A stretch of 64,000 nucleotides of DNA from Fallopia convolvulus (lineage: Eukaryota > Streptophyta > Magnoliopsida > Caryophyllales > Polygonaceae), in NCBI GenBank assembly GCA_964016875.1, contig OZ024734.1, positions 51,256,622 to 51,320,621 of the forward strand, written 5' to 3'. The notes under the pieces are model-generated. The model was given only the letters and a program-made list of their open reading frames with translations, ran no database searches and was not told the DNA's origin. How positions within the stretch are numbered: position 1 is the stretch's first letter; the number at the start of each line of letters is the position of its first letter. The translations under genes were made by a program, and so were the position numbers. Positions 34,880-46,826 of this stretch are shown here, piece by piece.

Positions 34880-36926
34880 ACCAATAATGATCTGTCACAT
34901 AAAGTCGCTACCGAGCATATGGCGACGTCTGGCTCGACATGCTGAGTGAATTGTAGTCGAGCTCTCAAAATGACTGGAGTAATAGCCCTAGCAATGGCCT
35001 TAGCCCGAGAACGGGTGATAGGCTCATCTGAGCGAACACTCATAGCCTCCTCCTCCTGCTCAGCTGACATAGATGTCGGTGTGGTGTCATCAACCAATGA
35101 CCCACAACAAGTACGCAACAACTATAAATGAGGTGCTACCCCTTGTACAATCATCCTCATCACATGTGCCTTAAGCTCGTCAGATGGAAGGCCACGGGAA
35201 TCATATCTACGAAAGGTCTGCTCATCAATCAAGAACATCTCCATGACCCGCATCTGAAACAACATCTCAGAGAACTGCTCGCCGACACGCTCCCGTCGAT
35301 CGGCAAGCCTAAAATGCGCTCCACATCATGCAACGTGATCGTAATCTCACCCCATGGAAAATGAAAGTTGTTGGTCTCGGGATACCAACGCTCAATAAAT
35401 GCCGAAATGATGGCATGGTCCGATCCTCGATAATCAAGACCCCCTATATGCCTCAATCCACTACGCCCTGCAATATGCCACGACGTACCCGGCGTATCAA
35501 CTCTGGGGGGGTCAATATCAGTCCAATCCAACGGTCGTGAGTATGCCTTATACAGCTTCCTCCACTGTCACAATTAAGAAAATAATTTAGATTAGTTAAT
35601 TTATGTCAATACACAAAATTGTTTTTTAAAAATTCGTAAATAAGCTCATCAATACATCTTCAACAATTGGTGCAAGAGGATCGACTGCGGCAGGAGGGGC
35701 CGGATCAATTGTAGGCTCGACGACGACATGAGGGGAAGGACCAGCTGGAGGCTCGACGGCGGCAGGAGCGGCTGGAGCAGCTTGAGGAGTCCACCTCCAT
35801 ATCGACTTCGCAGTATGCGTGGGTTAGTGTCGAAGGAGGCCGGCCAACCGTGGTCCTCCTGGTTGCCACATGGGTATGTCAGCAACAGGAGGGACCGAAG
35901 TGGGTGGAGGGTCGATAATGGGAGGATTCAGGGCAATCGAAGCCTCAACAACAGCATCCGCATGAAGTGGAGGCTCAAAACGTGGAGTCTGTATGATGGG
36001 AGGGGTCTGAGAAGGTGAAACCGAGGCAAGTGGAGGAGTCATATCAACGTCCCTAGAAAGATCCTCTTCGGTGCCAATCGGAGTCTCTAAACTAACTGAA
36101 TCGATCTGCTCGGGCACTCATCGAAGGGTGTGATGATGGGTCGGGGAAGACGAACCAACGTCCTTTGCCGGATCAGTCACAACGACGTCCCTCGGAATCT
36201 CCTCAGCATTCTCAACCGGAGTAGACGGAACAACATCCTGCTCTATTTGAATATCTGCACCATCATGCGCTGCCTCGTCCCGCTGTAGCTCGGATATCAA
36301 CGTATCATCCCCTAATCTCCTATCCCTCTATTTCGGCGGAGGGGCCTCAACACGATCAGACTGCAGTATACCTCGTGCCTTCGCATTCCTAGTCCTCTTC
36401 TTCTTCGGTACATGAGGTGTAGTCGAGTCGGGAGTACGCAACTCCCGACTCAACTCCTGAAACGCCTGTTTACGATTTTCATTATTTGCTTACTTTTTGT
36501 GTTACATTCAATTGCTATGTTTTTAATAACTTTTTATACTTCAGTCTTCAATTAAATTTTCTTGCATTTTTATTTACAATTTAACTTCAGTTTTCATATT
36601 ACATATCTTTTATAAATAAGGGCTTATTTAGATACTTATAAGCTTAAATTCCCTAAATAAAGGCCTATAACTACATTACTGTAACAAAACCAACTTAATA
36701 AACTTCAATCATATATCACAACTAATACAATAACTAATATATGAAATTTTAAAAATTATAATTTCATATTATTAATACTGAATTAAAGAATATGTACCAT
36801 CATGGTAGCCTCATCCCAACCATCCCTTGTATCAGCATGAGTCGGAGAACTCCCTCCAACAGTCTTCAAACCATCATCTCCACCAACAACATCATCAACC
36901 CTATCACTAGCCTCAACAACCATACC
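34880..36926 (-). pseudogene. plant mobile domain (PMD/MAIN-like) gene, decayed
   Basis: On minus, a possible first exon at 36926 (MVVEASDRVDDVVGG...) ends at a GTACAT donor. 36460-35650 encodes a Pro/Val-rich linker with stops near 36117 and 35824. An exon with a good acceptor (GTGACAG before 35564) starts WRKLYKAYSRPLDWTDIDPP and contains SAFIERWYPETNNFHFPWGE and ITLHDVERILGLPIDG, the plant mobile domain signature. A frame break near 35285 follows; the other frame continues FSEMLFQMRVMEMF and ends with RSRAKAIARAITP. PMD proteins derive from transposons and some silence repeats. Several stops say this copy is not translated whole. Confidence 0.65.
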
Positions 36927-37329
36927 CCCAATTGTACAATAAAAACAAAAAGATTACTATAAACAACATCACTTGTAAAAGGAAAAACATTTTATATCAA
37001 CTTTATATTTCTGCATACATTTTTTATGAACTTCACATTTTCTAGGAAAAATTATGTCATGTCTCCATGACAGCCTTGATTCTGTGATGTTGCTTCTTCT
37101 GTTGGCTACTTTTTTAATCAACATTCTCATCCTTTTAGATTTAAAGGCGTACTTGTTTGAGAAATGACCTAATTTTACTCTTGACATTGTGAAAAGCCTA
37201 TGATTGGATTCAAATATAATTCTAGAAGACACATTCTTTGCTGAATTAACAAAATTAATGGAAAACAATGCTATAAGACACATTCTTATGACTAAAATGA
37301 AACAATTTCTTCTCTGTAGCAAATGAGAA
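36927..37329. other. open minus-strand segment of unknown origin
   Basis: A 140-codon frame (37391-36969, minus) is rich in C, R and I and shows no motif I recognise. Probably chance or remnant. Confidence 0.25.
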
Positions 37330-38105
37330 CAACAACTTTCATTAAGCAAGAACAACATACAGATCATCATCCAACAAACCATACAGAACACTAGGAAAAG
37401 AAATGTGCTGGACTTCTAAGAAAGGAGATAAAGGCTTCCATTAATGTGCTAGCCAATGTGCCACCTTGTTAGCTTTCCTACTGATGAAAGAAAAATTGCA
37501 ATCAACATAATCAGAGCTAAGTTCAACAATCATAGCAATCAACAAGCCTAAACATGATCTTGGAAGCTCCACCAATTGAAGTTTTTGCACCAAATATAAG
37601 CAGCCGGACTCCACCAGAATATGTGTGATCCTTAGAGACTTGGCAGTTCTTAGACCTTTAATCAGTGGCCTCTACCTCAACCTCAACAACTTCAACTAAT
37701 CAACCCACAAAATGTACTTCACCAATCGGCATCCTGCAAACAAAACCAACTCCACATCCATGATCAGAAATCGATGTATTGCAATTTAATTTCATCCAGC
37801 CAGGACCTTGTTTGCGTCACCTTGAATCTGACTTGTGATAGTAAAATGGCTTGTTCTGCATTTTAGCCATTTGAATAGAGAATTCAACCTGCAGCTGCAA
37901 GCTCGACTCAAGAACAGACGTCGAGTGTTCAAATACACCATCAACAATGTATCTGTTCCTTGCTCTCCAAATTCCACCAACAATAAAAGCCCACTGAGCC
38001 ACCAGTTCAGCTGAGAAGTGTGAGAAAAGTCTTCAATCCAATCCATCATAGAAGTTGCACCCTTCCCCTCAGACCCGATATTTTGAATATCCAAATTTAT
38101 CGTGG
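37330..38105 (-). pseudogene. LINE fragment (zf-RVT end and RNase H)
   Basis: Minus-strand translation gives AQWAFIVGGIWRARNRYIVDG, the segment before RNase H in plant LINEs. Then WMKLNCNTSISDHGCGVGFV follows in place of the usual LNVDGA start, and near the end FISRKANKVAHWLAH. Multiple stops and shifts. It is diverged from the plus-strand LINEs and lies in the opposite orientation. Confidence 0.6.
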
Positions 38106-39239
38106 CAGCACATAGTAATACACAACATGCAAATTTGTTTCAATTGAACCACAAAGCTGGCAACACCAGTTCAGCTACAGTTGATGCTATTGGGTCACAT
38201 TCACTCCCATGTAAGGGATGTAATATTACTTACAACCATTTTGGCCAGGGTCTTTTCCAGTGAATGTCAATGTTTGTAAACAATGACTACATCGACTAGG
38301 AAATGTACAGATTCTCTGCACTTCGTCATAACTCCTCGTTCTGCTTCATGGAAATCCAGTTCAATGGAGATCAATACAACAATGGAAAACAGAAAGAGCA
38401 TCAGTTTGGTGTTGTCAACCAGGTTTTCCTATAACTCCAACTAAACAGACCATTGACGAGAACACAACAATCAAAAGCACATGCTTCAGAAGTTCATTAA
38501 TTTAACCTTGATGCCCCTAAACAACCATTATAAACTACATGCTCAAAATCCCCAAATTTCGTCCAATAAAATAACTAGGGTTTTATGGTCGATTCAATTT
38601 GGTCGAATTTAATACCCATTGGTAGTGCAAACTGCAAAATATTCTGAATTTGACAATTACCTGGTGAATGCTCGATTCTCTCCCCATGGGCCTCCACACC
38701 AGCAACCTGCACATCGTCGTCGGTGAATTGCTCCGTCACAGCTTGTCCTCTGCCAACACCTACGATACAACCACGCACAACACACACCATTTCTTCAATT
38801 GGGACTATATTGTATTCGAACATAGATTTCGCCTTTGGTTTTTAGTTTCAATATCAGATGTAAGACGAAAGAGAGGAGGAAGATGATGGCTTAGCGCTTT
38901 CAAAAGCGTTTAAAATAACTCCATCGGTACGCTTTATGAAGCGTCACCCATCGTCACGCTTTACGAAGCGCGCACTCCTAGGTATGACCCACTAGAAGGG
39001 TACCCTTTGCTTCGTACGCTTCATGATGCGTGCAAGATCTTCCGTTATTTTACGGAAGTGAAATTTCCAAATGAATGAATGATTATAGTATGTAACTGGA
39101 CTTTTTTTAAAAATGGTTTTAGGACATAGGTTAAGAATATTTGATATAGAAATTAAAATTTTAAAAGGAAATTGATGAAATTCAATAAATAATTTATATT
39201 TTAAGGCTCTTAACCTTTGCCCCAAGGGAATAGGTTAGA
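38106..39239. other. mostly featureless; possible orphan exon and short inverted repeats
   Basis: A minus-strand open segment starting at 38823 (MFEYNIVPIEEMVCVV...) reaches a GTAATT donor-like site near 38660 and could be an orphan exon. 38893-39030 contains repeated hairpin-like words such as ACGCTTTACGAAGCG and ACGCTTTATGAAGCG. No domain identified. Confidence 0.3.
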
Positions 39240-39827
39240 AAAATTAGTTTTAATAGGGCAAAGTAGGAGATTTATTGAGCAAGATCAAATTTTTCCAAGG
39301 CAAGAAATGCCTGGCACAAAGTTATCAACTAGTGCATATCAGTCTCTTTAAAAGATACAAGGATAGTCTGAGTTTTTTATTCTCTCCACTGGATTTTTAT
39401 TGAGCGCATCCTAGCCTACTTCAATTTTCCTCAACCTCTTATAGCTAGGATCATTATAACTTGCATTTCCACACCCTCCTTTTCCAACCTCATTAATGAC
39501 CAACTGAGGGGCTTAATGAAGGGCAAAAAGGTATTTACTAGGGCGACCCTCTTTCCCATTACCTCTTTGTCCTTGTTATGGAGTTCCTTAGTCATATACT
39601 AAAAAATCTAGAAAATAACTCTTTTTTATTCCACCCCTTTTTGCGAGGCTACACGTATTACTCATCAAGGATATTTTGGATAGTTTCGGGGCCATGTTTG
39701 GGCTTGTTCCGAACTATGAAAAAACTAGAATCTTCTTCAGAGGTGTTGGAGATAAAAGACAGCAAAAGATTCTCAATGCAACCTCCTACACTCAAGGCAA
39801 CCTCCCCTTCAAATACATAGGCGTGCC

Positions 39828-41202
39828 TGACGAGCAGTTTTATGTCGCGGTAGAAGCACTATCAAAGAAATATCCTAACTTCCGAACCTAGGTATAGTGG
39901 AAGCAAGGGGTCGAACCCACAAGGACTCATATTATTTGTATTTAAATTATATTACTCGTTTAAAGGGGCTTTTATGATCGCAAGCAATAGATCTAAGTAA
40001 ATAAAGCGAAGAAAGTAAAACAGTCAAAGATTCAAATATAGAGAAAAACGTCCAACTAGTTTCGTATCCATTGCATACATGAGTTTTGATCATTGATTAT
40101 TCTTATTTCGATTTCCCTTGACTAATCTATTGTGAATATATAAAGAAAAGCTTAAAGTGGTTATTAATATACACCGTTTTTAACAACCTTTTTAACCAAT
40201 TAACCTAGAAAACTTTCTATGTCAAATTGATCATGCAATTAAGTTTAAAGCATTCAATAGAAACATAATTCATGAATTCCACCGTCTATTCATGAAGTTT
40301 TGTGATTAAATTCTCCGCCTTTGATTAATCTTATTCCACCATCTATAAGTTTAATCAAAGGATTCATCCACGAATAACCAAATTCCATTGTCTATTTAGT
40401 TATTCTAGTTGTAATTCAACCTAGAAATAGAATAGGTGATCAAGCTATTATAATCCTAAGTGAATTTAAGCAATCAAGCACGGAGAGATTGAATTTAGTC
40501 AAGGCAAATATAAATAATTCAAAGCTCACAAACAATCATGCATACAATTTCAACTATAGCTAGTGTGATATGAGAAAATTAGCTAGAAAAAGACATTAAA
40601 GAAGAATTAAACTTACAAGAGTTAGATTTCTCTTTAATGTTGCAAACTAGGGATTTTGTCTCCCACAATTCTCTCTAAATTGAGATTAACGTAAAAACAA
40701 AAGCAATAGATTAGCATATGATTCAAAGAAACCCTAAGAAAAGTATTTATATCATGGCTAAAAATATCCAAAAATACTACTAAAGTCTGCCCAAAAGATA
40801 ACACGAAGGCCCGAATCAGATTCAGATCAACGCGTTGAAGCGCGGTTTGGTCCCCTCAAAGCGCGACCGCGGAATGGCCTACTTTGCCCGCGCTTCGGTT
40901 GCAGAAGATCCACTCCTTCGACGTTGGCACAACGCTCAAACTGCGGGTTGGAACAATCCTCTTAGCTTGTAATTCTTCATTTGGTTCTTCTCTTCAATGC
41001 TCACCACGCGTCCCGAGATCCGATCCTTAGCCTCTCATCCACCATGTCTTAGCATCCAACCTGAAATGAGGCACACAAACGCATAGATTCCGAACTAAAC
41101 TAAAATAAAACCTAAACTACAACTTAAAGCGAAATTCTAGCTAAACATGCATAAAACGAGTATAAAAACATGCTCTAAAACCTATATCTATATGCTCTAT
41201 CA
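39828..41202 (-). mobile_element. solo LTR inside the LINE
   Basis: The LINE codons GGC GTG CC|C ATC GAC are split. Left of the insert is GTGCC (39823-39827), right is ATGCC (41203-41207), a 5-bp target duplication with one mismatch. The insert begins TGACGAGCAG and ends CTCTATCA, the TG...CA of an LTR, and is 1375 bp long with no internal genes. The TATAGTGGAAGCAAGGGG and GGTCGAACCCACAAGGACTC words resemble the R/U5 side of the minus-strand LTR at 46827, so it is the same broad class read on minus. A solo LTR forms when two LTRs recombine and lose the body. Confidence 0.8.
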
Positions 41203-41715
41203 ATGCCCATCGACTCCAAAGCCGCGTTGGTTTGAGATTATAATGCCATGATTGACAACATCACTACCAAGGTTTGCTCATGGTCAGCTCGCTTCCTCTC
41301 ATATGTTGGTCGTGTTGAGCTAATCAGAAGCATCATCTATGGCATTGAGAATTTTTGGAGCTGCATCTTTCTCATCGTGAAGAAGGTCCTTTCTAAAATC
41401 CAAACCATCCTTCGATCCTATCTTTGGTATGGCAAGGAAAGATCACTCAAAAACATGATTGCTTGGAATAATATATGAAAACCAAAAGATGAGGGTGGCA
41501 TTGGCTACAAGGAGTTACTCTCTTGGAATAGGGCATGTCTTGCTAAATCTATCTATAAGATCCATGTGTGCCATTGTAATATCTTATCAAGATGCGTTAT
41601 GTCCAAATTCTCCCCCACTGTCACTGATACCATTTGGAATGTCCAACCCAAGTGCCATGATAGTCGGGTTTGGAAAAACCTCCTCAAAGTCCAAACTCTC
41701 TTGCTAAGGCATGCC

Positions 41716-43200
41716 TAGAGGTGGCACGAACCAACCAGACCCGCAAAACCGACCCGACCCACCCGAACCGAACCCAAACCAAAACTGAAAAGTTATAAAA
41801 ATGCACTATCAAAAACCCGAACCGACCCAACCCAAATGAAACCGAACCGAAACTAGAACCGAACCCAAAATAAACCGAACCAGAAATAACCCGAACCCGA
41901 AACAACCTGAACCCAAAACAACCCGAACCCGAAACGACCCGACCCGAAACAACCCGAACCCAAAATGGCCCGAGCCCAAAACAGCCCAATCCCAAAATGA
42001 TGTCAAAAGCTACTATTTTTTTCTATTTTATGCTTTTCTTTTTTGCTTCAATGCTTATTTTAATTACAAATTATTTTGACTTATCATTTTATAAAAAATA
42101 TTACATTATGTATATATATGTACAACAAATAAATACATTGTGTGACTAAAATCAGCTTGCTATTGGAATTATATAATGTACTGGAATTATAGAATGTTAC
42201 TGAAATGTAAATCAGATTGGCAGATAAAAAAGGAAAAAATAAAGTGCACTAAGTTAAAAAAACCAATAAATTTCTATAATAAAAAGAGGTCGCGAAAGTT
42301 TGACCAAAACCTCGCCAAATTGGCCAAACCCGCCAAATTGGTTAAACATGCCAAATTTTAAGATGGGATTATTATTATAATAATGTAAATGAGAAACTAA
42401 TAAATGATGATATTAGAAGTTTATAGTTTAGATCGTTTAATCAATATTCTAGTCATTTATTATTTTCATTTTCTATGTATTATAATATTCTCTTAAACTT
42501 ATGGTATAAAAATGATGATATAAGAAGTTTATAGTTTATATGATCATGCACATACACTTATAAGCTTATGCACATTAAATTATAAGGTCGTGCACACTTG
42601 GTTATAAGATCATGTACAATCACTTATTATATAACTCGTGCACACTCAATTATACAATCACACACTCATTTTTATATAACTATTTATATTTATTTAGAAG
42701 ATCATGCACACTCAGTTAGAGATCATGCTTACTAGGTTATAGGATTATATACACTCGGTTATAAGATTAAGAGTAAGTTAATCATGCATACTTAGTTGTA
42801 CAATCACGCACACTTAATTAAAAGATCATCCGATTGTAACATTATGCCCAAAATGAATTTATAAGTTTGATTGAGATAGAAATAATAGCGTTTGATGATC
42901 ATCGGAACTCAGATAAGTTAACGACTATAATCAATACTTCATCAGATTGGAAAAATATTAAGAAACCGTCATGGCCAAATTTATATGGAAAACACAAATT
43001 TTATACTTAAGTATGTAAGATATTACAACTATGTGTGTATGAGCTTATAACGGAGATGCATAATTTTAGAATTGATTATAACCAACTAATCAAGTGTACA
43101 CAACACGACTGTGTGCTAAGTAACCGAACCCAAATCAACCCGCGTTAATTAAAATCCGAACATAACCCGAAACATTCTAACCAAATCCGAACATGACCTC
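41716..43200. mobile_element. hAT-like non-autonomous insertion in the LINE
   Basis: The left edge TAGAGGTGGCACGAACC is a hAT-type terminus, followed by about 280 bp of ACCCGAACCCGAAAC-type words. The right side repeats the theme (CCGAACATAACCCGAAAC) and ends near GACCTCTC, an imperfect inverse of the left end. No 8-bp target duplication could be matched and part of the LINE is missing at the junction, so the boundaries are approximate. No transposase is encoded. Confidence 0.5.
42540..42850 (+). repeat. degenerate tandem repeat TTATAAGATCATGCACACTC
   Basis: About ten units of 25-35 bp with variants TATAAGGTCGTGCACACTTG, TATAACTCGTGCACACTC and AAAAGATCATCC lie inside the hAT-like insert. They are AT-rich and imperfect, so the array is old. 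Confidence 0.55.
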
Positions 43201-43988
43201 TCTCTTATAGGTGATATCCTCATTGGAAGGACATGTAACTTCTCTACCCACTACGCTTATGATTTACTGCGTGAAAGAGCCCCAATCTATAATTGTTATG
43301 GAGCTATTTGGAGCAAGTTTTGCACCCCATGTTACTCGTTTATTGCCTAGATTGATACTCACTCAAAACTCCTCACTAAGGGTAGATTGCTCAACTGGAA
43401 TCTTGTGGAAGATGCCACCTACCCACTCAGCCTTATTAATTAGTGTTGAAACTAACACTCACATTTGGGGTGATTGCAACTTTGTAAAGAATGTTCTTGA
43501 GAGATGGCATCGTTGGTTAGACATGCTTGACCTCCCGTAAAATGATACTCAATGGATGTAATCGGTTGGTTCAAGACCCTACAAGAGAAACATCAAGCAC
43601 CTAGTTGTCGCCATGATGTCTAAGGCATCAATTTATTTTGTCCGGAAGATAGGAATGATGCGGGTTACAACCAAATGATGCCTTCCATTGATCTTTGCTT
43701 TGTAAAGATTCAAAACCATGTTAGAAATACCTTACTTGCTAGATGTGGTAGAACTAATACCAGGCAATTGCTTTTATCAAATTCAAAGACTCATTTAACT
43801 CATGAGCTTGCCTTGTCTTTCTTTTTGTAATGCAATCGCTTTTATTTTGTTGGAGTGTTGGATGTCTATTTTTTTTTGAAAAAGGTAAGGATTAGGACTT
43901 CCAAACGCCCTAGAGCATCCTTGCTAATGAGAGCTAGAAGCTCTGGATGATTCAGAATGTTTCCTAACAGCAAGTTGTGGCCCAGCTT

Positions 43989-44831
43989 TGATGGTGCCCA
44001 AAATAGTAAAATAGGAAGTGGGCCCGGGGTACGGGGAATAAACGGACCCGACGGGACTCCCAAAGTGGATTCCAGGGCGCACAATTATATCCGCCTTTTA
44101 AATTAAACAAAGTTCCTACCCCTGCGAGGTCTCCCGACGATTCGGAGCGAGGTCTAAACCTCGTTGCCTACTCTACTGAGACACCCGCCCATCCGAGCCA
44201 CTCAGCTGGCGCCGCTCCCTCAAGCCAATCACCGGCTGCCTCGCCTCCGGACCAATCAGGAGCCCTGATCTCGGGCGTCCCACATCGGATGAAGGCCAAA
44301 ACTCGACTCCCCAATTCTCTATAAATGGAGGAGAACCTCGCAAGTGAGAGGGGGTCGAAAAACATCTTGAACTCAAGAACTATCTTGCTCGTTGAAGATC
44401 GACGTGATTGAAACATCGTCAAAGGACCTCGCTAAAGACAAGTGAAGTCCACAAAAGGACTTCAAGTCACACAGAGCTCTCGCTCACATCATAGACCTCG
44501 CTACATAATCTCGCAACCCATCTTCATCATACTCTTAGCTCAGCCTCGCACCAAGATCTATCAAGTGACGCCGAGGTGGTAGAATCGCATAACAATTAGG
44601 AGATCTCAGACATTGTTAGGTCGAGATCTCGAATACTCGTAGGAGGTCTAGGGTGTAAACCTCGTTTGCTTGTAGGACTCGTTGGCTTGTAAATCTCGCT
44701 TGTTTGTAGGCCTCGTTGGCTTGTAACCTCGTAGTAAAAGAAATAATAAATAAAGAGAAAGCGTTTGCACAATCAAATTAAATAATCTCATTTCTTTTCA
44801 TTTAGCAAACGGTTTATTTCGGGTTTCATCA
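43989..44831 (+). repeat. Tat element 5' LTR
   Basis: An 843-bp unit beginning TGATGGTGCCCAAAATAG and ending GGGTTTCATCA. It has paired CCAATCA boxes (about 44225 and 44250), a TATA box CTATAAATGG (44320), a transcription-start-like zone after AGAGGGGGTCG, and AATAAATAAAG near 44745 as poly(A) signal. It matches 23537-24335 and 60133-60347. Confidence 0.88.
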
Positions 44832-44850
44832 CTGGCGCCGTCTGTGGGAA
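44832..44850 (+). other. primer-binding site
   Basis: CTGGCGCCGTCTGTGGGAA directly follows the LTR. TGGCGCCG is the complement of a tRNA 3' end of the type many plant gypsy elements use to prime minus-strand synthesis. Confidence 0.75.
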
Positions 44851-44908
44851 CTTCTTCATCCTAAGCAGTTTCTCGATTTGTGCAAACCTTGGCTTCGATC
44901 GCCTCAAA

Positions 44909-45985
44909 ATGGCTTGCCCAAACAATTTCTTCCCCCAACACCTCGATAACATGCCCGAAACCGCGCAATGGACGGGCGCGGGGCCTCCGGGCTGCCCGTT
45001 CGTGGTCCCCCCGAGCTGGACGTACACCGCCCCACAAAACCCATACCAATTCCAAGGGTACGAGTAGGGGGCCGTACCCTCGAACCCATACCCCTACCCA
45101 AGTTATGGGCAATACCAGCAGGGCTTCACCCTTTCATACGTCGTCGTCCCCCCCGGGGGAACCTCACTCCGAGTACGTACCTGCGTACGCCCTCGGGCAT
45201 GCACCGGGACATGAGGCCTCCACCAACGGCTCATCAACAAAGAGACCTCCCCGGGACCCCATGTAGATCTCGCAGTCCCGATTGCGACGTTCGAGGATGG
45301 AAGACCCGAAATTGTCCGAAAGGGCGGAAAGCGCGACGCACTACCAAAGGTCTTGATCACACAAGTCGCGACCACCGCCCCAGCCCCAGGTTGAGGCCGG
45401 GAGCACCTCTCCGTTAATAGACGATATTCGGCACGCGTCGATGCCTAAGGGCTTCCTAAGGCCACAAATGAGGCTTTATGACAGCTCGACGGACCCGGAG
45501 GAGCATGTGACAAACTTCGCGGTCCAGATGAACGTGAACGCCTACAACGACACCATATTCTTTCGAATCTTCCCGACCACCCTGGAAAAGGCCGCGATGG
45601 CGTGGTTCTCTAGTATTAAGATCGGGTTTGTGGCCTCGTTCGCTCAATTATGCAGATCCTTCGTTGCACATTTCAGCGGCTCGAGGAAGCGCAAGAAGAT
45701 CATGCGGGAGCTCCGCGGAATTGAACAAGGTGAGGGTGAGTCTTTGGGCACCTTTTTCACGAGGTTCACGACCGCGGTGGCAGAAATCACGCATGTCGAT
45801 GAATCGTTGGTGCAAGATACTCTCATGGGCAACCTGTGTCCGGGTCCTTTCAAGAATTTCATTTTCTTGAAATGCCCTGACGACGTACGACAACCTGTGC
45901 GCCCGTATCACAGCCCAAGTATATGCCGAGGATGCCGCCAACCAGAGCTCGCGACTGAAGACCGACAAGGAAATCGTCGCCGAGG
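44909..45985 (+). pseudogene. Tat gag
   Basis: ATG at 44909 opens MACPNNFFPQHLDNMPE, stopped by TAG near 45066. Other frames continue the Pro/Gly/Tyr-rich N-terminus. 45441-45880 carries the retrotransposon gag domain: PQMRLYDSSTDPEEHVTNF, KAAMAWFSSIKIG, FVAHFSGSRKRKK, LGTFFTRFTTAVAEI and LCPGPFKNFI. After a frame break near 45890 the adjoining frame continues with an Asn/Gly-rich tract (46050-46190). Gag forms the particle that packages the RNA. No CCHC knuckle was found. Confidence 0.75.
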
Positions 45986-46002
45986 CTAAAGGGAAGGCAA
46001 AA

Positions 46003-46826
46003 GTGGCCGCGCCGGCCACGAGGGATGCGTATGTAACGCAGACCCACAACCCCGTCAACTACAACAACAATAACAACATTAATAGGAACAACAACAACAA
46101 CTGGAACAACAACAACGACAACCGGAATGACCACTATAACAACCGCGGAGACGGCGGTGGCGGTTGGAGCTGCTTCGGCGGGAGACCCCGAGGTTATAGG
46201 GGCAAGGGTATCCCTGCGTACAACCCGAATGAAAAGGGACGCGCCAACCTCGCATCAGGGGGCAACACCATACCGCGAGGCCCGAGTCAGGCTCGGGCCA
46301 ACAACGTCGAGCAGCAGGCTCCCGCGAAGCAAGCCCGATCCGGGCAGGTGATGCCACCCGATGGGTATACCCATACCATCTCGGGCGGACCATCGTTGGC
46401 TGTATCAAGCCAGGCAGAAAGAAAGACGTACACGAGGGCAAGCCACCATGAGCCCTCAGTGTTCAGCGTCGCCCAAACCTCGCGGTCTCACATAAGCTTG
46501 GCCTTCTCCTCCGAAGATGCCGAGAGGCTCCACATCCCACACTCAGACCCCTTGGTGGTGCACGCTCAAATGGGCTCGAAAATGGTGAAGCGAGTGCTGG
46601 TGGACACGGGGTCCTCCGTGGACATCATATACTTCGGCGCATTCGAGCAGTTGGGCATCTCCAAAACATCCTTGAAGCCCTACGCTGGGAAGCTCACCTC
46701 CTTCTCTGGAGACGAGGTTGACTTTGCAGGTCTCATAGACCTTTGGATGACGCTGGGCACCAGCTCCACAAGGAGGACCGAGATGGTGGAGTTCACGGTG
46801 GTGCGCCGGCCTTCGGTGTGGAATGC
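46003..46826 (+). pseudogene. Tat aspartic protease, interrupted by a retrotransposon
   Basis: An Asn-rich linker leads into HSDPLVVHAQMG then VLVDTGSSVDIIYFGAFEQL, with the catalytic DTGS. The domain continues FTVVRRPSVWNA and is cut at 46826 in the middle of a codon. After the insert it resumes at 51654 with IIGRVSLMKFQAVVS and YHLKMKFP. The protease would process the gag-pol polyprotein. Confidence 0.82.

Larger units (their letters stand above)
39240..43860 (+). pseudogene. LINE ORF2 remnant, split by two insertions
   Basis: RT motifs appear in order on plus. 39575-39625 reads MEFLSHILKNLENN. 39670-39827 reads GLVPNYEKTRIFFRGVG and NLPFKYIGVP. After a solo LTR, 41208-41480 resumes with IDSKAALV, then NITTKVCSWSARFLSYVGRV and LIRSIIYGIENFWS. 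41640-41700 reads SRVWKNLLKVQTLL. After a second insertion, 43206-43500 has HYAYDLLRERAPIYN and IWSKFCTPC, the zf-RVT region, and 43740-43830 the C-terminal remnants. The two interruptions fall inside conserved codons, which fixes the order of events: LINE first, insertions later. Several stops besides. Confidence 0.78.

Noticed and set aside
36969..37391. 140-codon minus-strand frame as a gene
   Set aside because: No recognisable domain, no splice or promoter context, and unusual Cys/Ile/Arg composition; probably chance.
41684..42006. Gly/Phe-rich minus-strand frames (FGLGPFWVRV...)
   Set aside because: They come from ACCCGAACCCGAAAC repeats of the hAT-like end.
44788..45375. Arg/Pro-rich frames in several phases around the gag start
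   Set aside because: High GC opens all frames; only the frame starting at 44909 follows the primer-binding site and reads like a gag N-terminus.
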